Of a DNA stretch of 64,000 nt, positions 39,122-51,300 are shown in pieces (positions within the stretch are counted from its first letter, which is position 1; each line of letters begins with the position of its first letter). The position numbers and the translations under genes are program-made. Under the pieces are notes generated by a model, which was not told the DNA's origin, searched no databases, and saw only the letters and a list, made by a program, of their open reading frames with translations. This stretch comes from Rotaria sordida (taxonomy: Eukaryota > Rotifera > Eurotatoria > Philodinida > Philodinidae): positions 186,001 to 250,000 of the forward strand of contig CAJNOL010000004.1 in assembly GCA_905250125.1 (NCBI GenBank). Direction: 5' to 3'.

Positions 39122-39328
39122 ATGGAACATCCAAGTATACTTGAATGGTATACAAAATATGTTCGAGCATTAAAATTTACTAATCATGCATTATTTGATT
39201 TTATTGTTAGTGATGGTGATGGTAGAAAACTTTATGAAAATAAATTTAATCCATATGTAAATTCAGCTATTACTGCATTTTATCATTATTCAAATACTAC
39301 AGATATTTTTTTTCGATCTGATCATTGA
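39122..39328 (+). CDS. Short coding-like ORF, unknown (possible gene fragment)
   Basis: 68 codons beginning with ATG, with wobble use typical of the real genes here. It contains HPSILEWYTKYVRALKF and a GDGRKLYENKFNPYV block. No signal peptide, membrane segment or known motif is seen. No splice donor leads to a further exon before the stop, and an in-frame stop lies just upstream of the ATG. It may be a truncated copy of a larger gene. Confidence 0.35.
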   Translation: MEHPSILEWYTKYVRALKFTNHALFDFIVSDGDGRKLYENKFNPYVNSAITAFYHYSNTTDIFFRSDH

Positions 39329-40889
39329 ATGCCTATAATTGCATACTTAAATGGATCGTGAAGTTTATTAGTTAACACTTGAATGATATCATGTATCAAT
39401 TAAAAAAAGTCAATATCAATCTTTTCAAACAATATTTAACTCTTAATAGCAAAGGTGGGTTATTTTGACGATGAGAAAAAAAGAGACCCCTAAAATAAAG
39501 ATTCTGGATGCTCAAAATGATCATATTATAATTAAAAGACAGATAAATTTTTTTTCTTATAGAGATATATAATGTCTCTTGGAAAGGAAGATTCGATCTT
39601 AACATCATGAATGTGTCACTTGTCTTAATTTATGTGAGAAAATTTTTTTTTTCATAAATAATTCTATTTACTTATTTCATATAATACTAAGAATCAATTT
39701 AATAAAATATTTGCAATTTTTTCAAATACTTCTGCGCACTCAGTTTTATTATAACACCACCTTATAAGCGCAGTTGAGTGGCGCGAAATTAATCTTATAG
39801 AGGACAAAAGGGTTATCTCATGATTTAGTTAGTGGTCTCAGCTTATCAGCGAAGTGGCTACTGAATACTCTTCGTGAGTAGAATCAAAACTATCACGAAT
39901 TGTTCAGAATTGAAGTGAAATCAGTAATTCCTTCATAGGTGAAACGAAATATTTTGGATAATTGGGAGTTTTTGATGATTGAGAGAGTATGTAGCCGACC
40001 TCTAATGCTACTCCAGGATAGTCCTTCCAAGGACTCAAACTAAGAATTTCTCCACGTAATACCTCAAATAGTTCTTTCATTATTTATGGATCGATAGAAC
40101 ATTTCATGTTGTTATGATCAAATGTCTTTTCCAAAGAATATTTTCTTAATGATATTACCATGAGCCAGTTGATCGTTAAAAAAATTTGCGAACAATTTCA
40201 TCAGATAGCTTGACATTGTGCTAAGCAAAATCATTTAAAAAATAAAACAAAATAATTATCAGTGAACAAAGTGTTTAGAATAAAAATATGAACTTCAAAA
40301 AATTATATATTTTAAAAACTCTGTTGTACTATATGACAATCATGTAAGAGAGATTTAGTTTTTACTTGATGATTTATAAGATCATCTGAGTCAGGTAATA
40401 TACTGGTTTTTACATATAAAGTTTTATTAAGTCTACACTAGTAATGATTACTTCAATATTCCTTCGAAGGGACATACGGATTTTTGAGGATTAATAATAA
40501 AGAAGTGATATGATTACTAAATGATTCATCAGCATTTGTTTTTATTATATTGCCATATTCGTATAATTCATTTTTTATTGGATGATCTTCGAACTAAGTT
40601 GTGTACATGTTTTAAATAAAAGTAATTATTTTTCTGGTAAAAATTCATTAATTTAGTAGTTTTGTTGTTGTCGTTGTTGTTGTTATTTTATTTGAAATCT
40701 TAAAAAAAAAAGCAATTGCTATATTAAGATATCAATTTCAAGGAACAATAAGAAACAGGAGACTAATACCACAATAGAAAAATATTGACTAATGACCTTG
40801 GATATTAAAATATAAAAGCTCGATACGATATCTGCACATACAAATTTAGTTGGCTTTTGACATCAACTATTACTTTGTTATTGACGAAC
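39329..40889. other. Intergenic, no gene seen
   Basis: AT-rich 5' flank of the EGF-type gene. A TATA-like AAATATAAAAG at about 40808-40818 lies about 75 bp upstream of its start codon and could be the core promoter. Otherwise nothing is supported. Confidence 0.45.
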
Positions 40890-41825
40890 ATGCAAACACT
40901 TATTTTAGGAATTATTTTTGTTTTACTTCAACAACATATTCAACTGGCTGGCGGAGGTAAAAATAAAAATAACCGTTGTTCATTGAGTTTAGTTCGATAT
41001 GTTTTTTTTTTAGTTACATGTGCAAGTAATCCATGCAGTCTCGTACCTGGTCAATTCGATGCATCAAATGGCTATTGTTGTTATGATGTTCCACCTACTA
41101 ATACCGATTCTGTATGTACATGTCCAAATAATGTTGCACCTGTTCTTAATGCACCTTGTCGTAAGAAATCAAAAAATGATTATAAGAAAAACATTTTACG
41201 CATATTTTTCTATCGAATATAGGTACTGTTATATCAGTAAATCAAGCATCTTGCAATCGGACATGTCTTAATGGTGGTGTATGCAATATAGTCAATGGTA
41301 CACAAGTATGTTGGTGTGGATTGGGTTACACTGGTTCATCTTGTGAACTTCAAGGTTAGTTATTCATATTTTTGTTTTGTTATTTCATCCAAATATTTTA
41401 TTTGATTTATTTAGGTACTGCCACTCGTTGTGCAACTGGAGTTTGTCAAGCTGGAGCTTGTGTTGAACAAACTCTAGGAGCAACTGTATATGCTTATTGT
41501 TATTGTAATCCAGGCTGGACAGGAGCGAGATGTGATCAATGTTTGTATTTTATTTATTATTAAATTTTTAATTTTAATATTTTTTCTAATTTTATTAGGC
41601 TATTTTACATGTCAACGAGTGGGTGTTTTTCCTGATACTGCATATTGTACTATCGGTCGATATTACTATTGTCCTCAAGCATCTGGCAGTAAATATTTTC
41701 AAATAGAATTATTTATTGATGATGATGATGTTTTTATTTTAGCACCGATTATTGCCCTTTGTCCTGATGGGCAGAAATTCAATCGCCTAACAAGCCAGTG
41801 TGCTCCAAACGCTACTTGCACATAA
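40890..41825 (+). CDS. Secreted Cys-rich EGF-like protein
   Basis: Six exons (40890-40956, 41014-41160, 41223-41354, 41415-41540, 41599-41688, 41743-41825), in phase, 214 residues. The first 22 residues form a signal peptide (MQTLILGIIFVLL..). The mature protein has about 28 cysteines. Exon 3 encodes an EGF-type module (CLNGGVC, then WCGLGYTGSSC). Exon 4 carries a second, variant one ending CYCNPGWTGARC. Exon 2 and the last two exons hold further Cys pairs of unassigned type. Each module sits on its own exon with a phase-1 boundary, as is usual for extracellular modules. No membrane anchor is seen, so it is probably an extracellular matrix or body-fluid protein. The start was chosen as the ATG giving the signal peptide; the upstream frame start at 40857 has no ATG. 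Confidence 0.82.
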
Positions 41826-42308
41826 ATATAGTACATAAATTATTATTATGTATTTTATGGACATTTTAATAAAAAATAACTATGATATTCGAATCTTTGA
41901 AAAGCTTTTTTTTTCGTTCTTATATATCTAATAAAATGACATTAAAAATAAATATGCTGATGTACTCAATTATTATTGTCAAAGGATTTCATTTATTTGT
42001 CATTCCATCAAATCAAAATATGATTCTTCGATAATATATTTACTCTTTGTCAATAAATCTTCTTAAATAAAAATAAAAAAATAATTTGTTTTCAGTACAA
42101 AGAAATTAAACCTTAAACTTGAAGATATTTATTTAAACTAAAACTAAAAATTAAAACGTAAAACCATCAATACTCCTCGAATATTAGAGCTGTACAACAA
42201 AAAAACAAACGACCATTTGTTTCTGTTGTATTATCCAAAGGAAAAAAGTCAAGAGAAAAGATCATAGGGAAAAAAATAGGTATCACAACAGGACAATATT
42301 AAATAAGA
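41826..42308. other. Convergent intergenic region
   Basis: The 3' ends of the EGF-like gene (+) and the SLC16-type gene (-) meet here. It is AT-rich, with the AATAAA noted separately. No other feature is seen. Confidence 0.6.
41868..41873 (+). terminator. Polyadenylation signal AATAAA
   Basis: Canonical AATAAA 43 bp after the stop codon of the EGF-like gene, in the right orientation to define its 3' end. Confidence 0.6.
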
Positions 42309-44950
42309 TCATGCATTTATTATTGCTGGATTTGTTTTTGTTGTGCCTTTGTCTATCTTTTCTTTTTCCTTAATTTCTTGATGATTAATCCACATAAGGA
42401 AAAAGTGCATTAATGCACTTGTTATAAAACTAATACCACCAATCATGAATGGAATATTAAAACTTGATGTTGCATCTCGAATAGCACCCATTATCTAAAT
42501 AAAAATTAAAAAATTAAAAAAAGAAAGAAAAAAAAACCTAGATAAACTTACAGGTGGAGCACTTAATGATGTAATACCTCGAAACATCAATGTTAAACCT
42601 AAGGCACTACTATAACGTTCAAGACCAACTAATTGACAAACAATTACTGGACTTAAAGAAACATGAAAGGCTACAAAATAAAAATAAATAAAAATTTTTA
42701 ATGATCTTTGTTAAAGAAAAAAGCTCTTACCAATAAAACCACCCCATATAATACAATAAATTATAAGAAGTGCATGTGTTCTACAAAATGGAACAAGTAA
42801 GGTTGCTATACCAGCTACAGTTAAACCGATATTATTGACAAGTAATGGGCTCATTTTAGGAATTTTTGTTACCCAACCCGATGTAAATCGAACAAATGTG
42901 TTACTAAAACCTATAAAAATAAAAATAAAAAAGAATTCTTCCATAATTCAATAAATAAAAAGAATTCTATTTACCAATAATTGATAATAGAAAAACAGCA
43001 GATCTTGGATCAATAGATCTTTCTTTTATTGCTACTTTAACAATAAATAAATAAGGTGTATAATAACCGATCATTGAACAGACATTAGCCTTCGTAAAAT
43101 CAAAAAAAGAAATGAGAAAAGCAAATCGTCATAATATATATATATATTTTTTTTAAAAATTCATTACCAAACATATAATAATCATTTTTTTGTCATTTAA
43201 AACGTTAAAATTTGTCATAGAAAGAAATACATCCCAAAATGATTTCATTGGTGATTTTATTGTTGTATCAGGTATTTTAGTTGTTTCTTGAATATAAGTT
43301 GGTATGTCCGGTTGAGATTGGTATTCAGGTAAATCTTTTGTATCACCTTGATAAAGTACATCTTCCTTATATAAACTATTAACAATAGATTGCACAACAA
43401 AAAACGATTAAATAGACAATATAAACTTACGGACGAACAGCATCTTCAGCTTTAATACTTTGTCTTGATTTAACTGAAATAGCAGAATTAGCTCGTGATC
43501 GTTTTCGTATCATTTCTTCTATTTCTCCTTCATGCGCAGTTGGATTTAGTTTATGACCTGATACAGATGTACCAATAGCTTCAAAATCTTTCGTGTCGCT
43601 AAGTAAAGGTGATGTCGTCTATGATAAAATCAAAAGAACAAAATAAACAAATTTAAAGTAATTTATTTATTCACCGTTGGTGGAAAAACATCTTCATCAT
43701 GTCTATAATAATAATTAAAAAGAAAAAGAAAATATATTTTAATTACAAATATCTAATGTTGACATTTGAAAACAAACTAGAACTTTCATTCATGCCATTG
43801 TTATTTTTCTTATGATAAAATAAGAAGGTCATAATCATACCAATAAATCCTTCAGGAATGTTCTCAACTCAGCAAAACATGCGTAGATACTGATCAACAG
43901 ACAATATTCTGTCATTTACATTAATAACAGATCAATAGTTCTTCTATTAACAAACCATATGGTCTGGAATAACAATCTCTTCTAAGCAATTGTATTCGAC
44001 AATACACATCAAACTTACATTTCATGAGCTTGTAATATACGTCGTTTTCGTGTTGGTTTTAAGGGAACCATTAAAGTAGAACAAGCAGCACACAATGCAA
44101 CAATACAAGCTAATATTATTAAACCTTTTTTCCATCCGAACCAATCGAATAATAATCTTGAAAGTGGTCCAAACGTGATCGAACCAATTCCTGTACCAGC
44201 AGTAACAATACCTAAAAATGAAATACTTAGTATTAAATAAAGAAAAAACAAACAAAAAATTGATATTTTTTTTTACCTGTAGCTATAGCGCGTTTTTCTT
44301 CAAAGTAATAACCAACCATGACAATACTTGGTAAATAAACAAGACCCATACCAATGCCGCCAATAACACCAAATAATAACCACATTATATATATATTCGG
44401 TGAAAAGATCGATGCTGCAATAGCCAGTGCAGCGATAAAACTTCCAATTATACCAATTGGACGACATCCAAATTTATTACATAGTGCAGAAGCTATAGGT
44501 GCTAGATTAAAATGTTACAAAAAGAAAAAAAAATCTTATGGTGAATAAAAAAAGTCACAGAAAAAAAAAAGACTAATAGTTACCACTAAGTAAATAAAAG
44601 CCACAAGCAAGAGAAATAACAAGTGATACGGCCCATTCTGGACAGTGGTAAAATTCTTTTAAATCGTCTGAAATGGCACCAAACGCATAGAGAAAACCAT
44701 CAATAATTAAATTAATAAGCTATATAAAGAAATATTGTAAAATTTTGCTTTTTTTTCTTTTATCAAAAAAAAGAAATCTAGTATAATTACTTACAAAACA
44801 AGCTATAAGAACTACCCAACCAAATCCTCCATCAGGTGGAATTGTAATATAATCATATTCTTCATCATCGTCTAATTTACGTAATTTTCTTTTGTCTGAT
44901 GTTAGTTCTACAGCTTCTGCTTCAAGTTTTTTTTCAATCTCTTTTGCCAT
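42309..44950 (-). CDS. Monocarboxylate transporter family protein (SLC16)
   Basis: Plasma-membrane MFS transporter; relatives carry lactate, pyruvate, amino acids or creatine. Eleven exons: 44950-44795, 44719-44584, 44501-44277, 44211-44019, 43702-43675, 43618-43431, 43375-43168, 43089-42975, 42910-42731, 42670-42552 and 42494-42309, all in phase, 577 residues. The SLC16 signature is present before helix 1 (PPDGGFGWVVLIACF). The second family motif is in helix 5 (YYFEEKRAIATGIVTAGTGIG). The long central loop (about 235-360) is hydrophilic and carries EGEIEEMIRKRSRANSAISV. The second half has six helices and the C-terminus is short. Exon 5 is a 28-nt microexon. The overall pattern resembles MCT9/12/14 more than the lactate transporters MCT1-4, but the substrate is not assignable. 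Confidence 0.9.
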
Positions 44951-46812
44951 TTAAATACTTACTCTAAGAATATTGTTATTTAATTTGACATTATCAACCA
45001 ATATGTGATATCACATGAACGTTTATTCTTTTTTCTTTCTTTCTTTTTTTGAGTCGAATTTATTGCAATATTGATACTAATGATAACGGTATAGCGATGT
45101 TATGTGATAATTGACCCTGCATCTATTATAAACCGAATAAAATGATGGGGGAAAATGTATGCATTCGTAAGTCATGAAAAAATAGCATTTTTTTAATGCT
45201 GTTTTTTCGTTTTGAATTACAAAAATGTTTTTTATGTAACAAAAAGAAAATGATAAAGAAGAAAAAACAAACAAGGAACATAACTGCATTACTATCGATT
45301 ATATATAGCTGTTTAGAAGAAAATATATTTGTTGTCGACTATGTGGATATAACGGACGCACTTTTTTTCTGTAAGCGACGTCGACATTGAAGAATATTAT
45401 CGTTCTCGTTCAGGAAGAAATAGGAAGAAAAAAAAATGGAGGCAAAACGTAGGCAGCACATGTATTTGTTCTTTATAACAAAGTTTTTTCAAATACACTG
45501 TTTTCCCAAAAATAAATATAAAAGAAAATTTTTTTCATAGATAGTTTTTTTTATCTCCTTGGGAAATTAATTGAAAGGCGATTATTGCGTCACCATTTCA
45601 TATTTTATCTTATATACGTCCGACACATACATAGATAGAAAGAAAGACAATTACAGTGTATGAACACAAATTAAGACGTGTGCGTTATAGTGTAGAGGCG
45701 CGTTCAGTGATGGTGAAAAATGGTTTGAAGCTCAAAAAAGAAAAAATTACAATCACATATCTTTAAAATCTTCATTTCTCACATAGTGATAATATCAAAT
45801 TTGAATAGAATATTTATAGAGGGGTATTATGTGACCTATTCTTTTAGTTTATCTATACTATGTATATCCTTCAACCTACATATTTCATGTTGATATTGTG
45901 CGTGTGTGTTAAACGTAATCACAATCATTAAATGAACGATCAAATAGTGGGTATAGAAAAAAAAACAACCTGGTCTTTTTATTCGGTTGAATAAAAGTAA
46001 TATATATATATATATAGCAAAAATAATGCATTAATATGACATCTCATAAACATTTGTTTTCTATTATGAATAGATATAGAGTCCACACTTAGATTACTCA
46101 ATGCCAATCTGCTTGTTAGTAACACGCAAAGACTGAACATCGGATTTAATTTTCCCTCTTTTCTTTCTGACAACAATAGACATGCAATGCTTCCTGTATT
46201 CGTCTCTTCAAATCAGTACGATCGTATTGCGTATGATGCAAATCAATGCGAAGCGTTAAATGAAATAAAATTGATTATTCCCTCTCTTTTTTTTCCGTCT
46301 TGAAAATAATGCTTATCAATGATGACAGATAATATCGTACAAAAATTGATTTTTTTTTGTACTATTATAGAAATGACAATATAATCAGTTCAGTTTATGT
46401 AATATGTCCTTTCTTCTAGAATGCGCACAACAGATGGTGTCAATATAATAAAGTATGAAATGGCATCAGTTTGATTATTCATACAAATATATATATAATA
46501 TTAACTATCAAGTTGGAATATTAAAAAATCTAGTTTTGTTTGACAAGTGATCAAAAACAAAAAAAAAAGAATCAGTTACATAAGAAAACTTAGGCGATTG
46601 AAATATGAATTTTAATAAAATGATTCATGTATGAAGGATAATAATGAGTCTCTATGTGTAGACCAGTGATGAAGTATACTTCATAACGCTATTTTATATG
46701 ACTCAAGGTTGCTTTATTACAACAAGCTGAATTTTTCTTTGCTTCTCTTCATGAAAGAAATTATTCAAAACTTGAACTATATAATTAATATTGCAGGTTT
46801 TCCTTCGTTCAT
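44951..46812. other. 5' flank of the SLC16-type gene and gene-free DNA
   Basis: AT-rich with short chance frames on both strands and a (TA)n run at 46001-46016. Apart from the expected promoter region next to 44950, nothing is recognised. Confidence 0.5.
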
Positions 46813-47459
46813 AAAGAGTGTTTCATAAATTCCAATCACATTTTAATTTTTTTGTCTTAGTCGTATTTGAAGGAAAATGAACATTGAATATGTCTATTTT
46901 TAAGTGTAGTACATAAAATAACATTCACGAGAAATTGGACTCAATTCACATCAACTCAAAGAGAATACTACATAGATAAAAATGTCGAAGAAAAATTTCC
47001 TTCGTTTTGGTACAACCAAAACAGCTATTATTATTGAAAAATACTGACCGTTATACAATTTCAGTTTTTTTTTAATTTCATAAAGATCAATATTTTTTGA
47101 GAATAACTCTAGTTTGACTGCACCAAAAACGAATGAAATTTTCATGAATGATAAATCTAACTATGTCCCATCTATAATAAAAATTCCTACATATTTATTT
47201 TTGTCTTCATAAAGGTACAATTCACTAAAGACGAAAAAAAAATGAAATTCCGTCACGCTCGTTTACATCGAAAACAAAATAACTTTGATAAAATTTTTTC
47301 GATATTTTTATCGATGTGGTATTTTCTTTGAGTTGATGCGAATTGAGTCCAATTTCTCTTTGATTATAGCTTATGTGCTACTCTTCATACATTCTCCTTC
47401 TCAAATACGACTAAGACACAAAAAAATAAAATGCGGTCGAAACTTATGAAACATCTTTT
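46813..47459. repeat. Foldback element, about 650 bp
   Basis: The left arm (about 46813-47020) is the reverse complement of the right arm (about 47230-47459). The best-conserved block, 46929-46970, reads GAGAAATTGGACTCAATTC and on, and pairs almost perfectly with 47320-47368 (GAATTGAGTCCAATTTCTC). A second shared block contains TTTTTTTGTCTTAGTCGTATTTGA-like sequence in both arms. There is no coding capacity and no target duplication was defined. Confidence 0.78.
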
Positions 47460-48317
47460 ATCAGATTCATGACATTCTAAAGCTAGAGTTCTATAGGACA
47501 GTCTCGAATCTCGTTTGTCTCGTCCTATAGAACTCTATCTAAAACATGAAAAAGCTTCGTATGAATAAATATAAAGTTTTCAGTTATGAAAATCTTTCTT
47601 GTTCGATACAATTACTCACCAATATTTTTATTTTTATTTTTTTTCATTATGAAATATATAGTTACAACAATAATATTCAAACGTACTTTATTGACTAGTT
47701 GATCTTATGTGTTGATATAAGGAGTTATCTTGAAAATAACATTAATAAAACTTTATTTCTTTTACCAATGCAAATATTAAACTAATCTTTTTTTTTCTAC
47801 TTTTCCTCCTTCTCCTCCTCTATATTTGTTTACTCTTCATTTTCCACAAAGAAACATACATATATAGACAACACTCAAACATATTTGTTCACAGTCAACA
47901 ACGGAAATCAAATCAAATCGAATCAAAAAAAAAGTCAACTGATTGAGTATCGACGAAGAAAAAAAAAATAAAAGATATTCGGCAAAATCCATACAATTAC
48001 AACAAAAAAAAAAAGAATCGAACGGAAATGAGAAAAAAATGGAAAAATTCTTATGAGGCAGGCACCGAAATATACTTTCCAACATACAAATACATGCACC
48101 TGAGAAGGAGTTAAACAAAAATAGATAGATTATAGATAAAGATAAAGATACACACACACATAAATAAAAGGATTAAATTTAAAATATAAACAGTTGTGAG
48201 TACAAGGAAGAGATTCACTAAAACTTAATAGAAATATAATATTTTTTGTTCATAATTAGATAAGAAAATATGACTAGATGACAAAGTACAATATCAAATT
48301 CTGTCACACATATATAT
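47460..48317. other. 3' flank of TBC1D16
   Basis: AT- and pyrimidine-rich DNA downstream of the TBC1D16 stop codon. It contains a perfect hairpin (47484-47537, separate entry). No gene is seen. Confidence 0.5.
47484..47537. repeat. Perfect 16-bp hairpin
   Basis: TAGAGTTCTATAGGAC (47484-47499) and its exact reverse complement GTCCTATAGAACTCTA (47522-47537), separated by 22 nt. It is immediately next to the foldback element and could be a small separate inverted repeat. Confidence 0.75.
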
Positions 48318-51300
48318 TCACATACAGATACCACTAAATGGACATCGTTCTTTTTCTTGATCAGTCGAACAGATACAATATATTTGTGGAACATGATGTG
48401 AATCCCAATTTCCTAAATAATGAATAAATAATAAAATCTAATAAAGATAATTAAACAAACCTGGACCAGCAAGCACCGATATATCATGAAGACAACAAGG
48501 AATACGTTGTAATAAACGAAATTTATAAAGTAAACTTCGAGCCTATCAAAAAAAAACAAAAATAATTGAAATTTTCTTTTTTTTGTTGTAAATTTTTTTC
48601 TTCTACTTTTCTCAATACAATGGTACCACTCATATGCATTGCAAGACTATTAAAATGAAGAAGCATATCATCTGTACCAAGATGTTGTTGTACAATATCT
48701 TCGCCATATACTGCCATAATACTTATACAAATAAATAAATGAAAATAATCAGTTTGATAATGTGACCAACATGCTTCCCACATTCGTAACGCTTCTAAAT
48801 AGATGAATTTTACTTTTAACAAAATTGCTTATGCACATTCCCCTTTCAAGAATCCATCTTGGATCAAATACATTCAAATCGTATGACACTTTCAGGATAT
48901 GTTGAGGTTAGAATGGAAAGATTATGGTAAAATTTTTAACTCTATATCATGGTGTTTTTCGAGAGATATTATTCACCAAACAAAGATAAAAAACAGGTCA
49001 TTTGGCAACTCAAAATTGTCTGTAGTCCTTCATTCTCACTATATAAGGTACTGGAAATTCAAAATTTTAGCAAATTTTCGTTTTCAATTCATTTTGTGTC
49101 GTTGGATAGAGCATATCGAGTTACCTATGAAAAACTACTTTTTCGTTTTTTTTGAAACATACTTTTTCTGAAAATATTGGGAAAAAGACTAAATTCTAAA
49201 TATCATGATTTGAGTCGTTCATTATCACAGATATGTAAATATTCTATTTTTGTTCATCCTGTAGAACATTATAAGAGCTATTTCATGATTCTCTAGACAA
49301 AATTAACCAAAAAACCTTTATATTGACATTATTCAATTATGATATGATTATAAAGCATATTAAACTATAGTGACTTCTATGAAACAGCGTCTCGTGAAAC
49401 AAAAAAAAATTGCATATCGATTGACAAAACTTTCTCTTTGTAGCCGAGATAATCGATTCTTCTCTGAAGAGTTTCACGACTGAAAACTTATTTTCAAACA
49501 AAATAAATATGATATTTTGAATCTACACAAAAAATTATGTACAACAACATATATTTCATTGAAAAACATTTTCCATCGAAATTTCGCCTGACAAGGACCT
49601 GGAGGAGAGTACGGGCGAAATTTCGATACAAAACATATTTCAATGAAATGAATAGTGTTGAACTGAAGTTTTTTGTGCTATATTTGTTTTGCTTGAAAAT
49701 CAGTTTTCAGTTGTAAAACTCTCTAGACAAGAGTCGATTTTCTTGGCTGCAAAAAGAGTTTTACAAGGCCATACATAACTTTTTTCTGGTTGAGAGAGGA
49801 TGCTTCGAATAACATAGAAAAAACATTTTAATCTTTAAACAAAAAAGTCTTGATTCTTTTGATGCCCTGCGAGACGTCGTTTGATAATCATATCAAAACT
49901 GAACAGTGCTAACATAAGGTTTTTCGGTTAATTTTGTCTTTAGAATAAGGAAATAATCCATATAATGTTCTACAAAGTGAAAAAATAGAATAGAGTCACA
50001 TTCTATGATGATGGACGACTCTTATAATGATATTTAGAGTTTTAATCTTGTTTCCAATATTTCCGGAAAAAACTTGTTTCCCAAAATCGGAGCTAACTAA
50101 ATTGAAAACAAAAAGTTTGTTAAAATTTTAAATTTCCGGCACCTTCTTTCAGGGTTTTGTTGTTTAATTTGAAAAAACATGTCAAACTTCAGTATCCTTG
50201 TTTATAGATTCTTATTTTTTAAGGGAAAAAAAGTTCAATGTCTCAAAAAATGACGCTCTAATTATAAAAGCACTCTATTATATAATAGTCACGAAGCTTA
50301 ATTCAAAAACAAAAAAAAGGAACTCTGTCATATCTCGCATCTTGACATGCACTTTAAAATAAAAATAAAACATTAAATATATATAATGAAGGATTACAAA
50401 GAATTCTAATTTCCTCAATTAAAAAAGCATAGTTTCAAATAAAAAGTCAATGTCGTTTATGAAACATTAGACCTCGGGCAATCATCTCAATTTCGATTTT
50501 TCTGACGAAAATTGAATTTCTTTGATAGAGACTCAAGAGAAAAAGAAATTGCCTATGACATAGTAAATTATTCTATTTATAATATGAATATATATTTCAT
50601 ATATCAGAAATCCCATGAGTGTATTCTAAATTCTCATTAATTATTTAAATTTAGATTCAAAAACGGTAATAATATTTATATTTCGCGGATCAATCAGTAT
50701 TTTTTTTTGTTCGAACAGCTATATGACAATAATGTAAATCAATAGAAAATGAATACTTGACATTTTTTTCAAGGTTTTTACATACTTAAAAGCATTAGTA
50801 ATCCTATCGGATTAGATCAGATTTGATATCTAAATACTTTTCTTTTTAGACAAAGAAAGAAAAAAGTCTTTCAATGCTTTCTGTTAATTAATTTAGAAAA
50901 CAGCTATTTGTCAAATATATATAAGAAAGTGTTCATTCGTCAACGACATACTTTCGCAACATAAAACTCAAAGATTTCTTTGAGCATGTTTAGATTTTTC
51001 AAAAAACTCAGTTTATTCATTGTTAGCGACTTGAATGAGTACAGAATCTCGAGACGATAGTAAAACAAAAAATTTCATTCTAGGATTTGAGCAGATCTCT
51101 GGAAAACTGGTTTTCGAAAGACGATTTTTTGGAATCGAAACTCGCTGAAAATTTAAATCGACGATTATCATGTCTTATTTTCATCGATTTTACACATATA
51201 TACAAACCTCGTTCAGGAAATTCACGTTTAAAACATAATAATATCCATCGATGAGCAAAAAGTAAATCGAGTCCATCAGATAATTTTACACAATGTTCAT

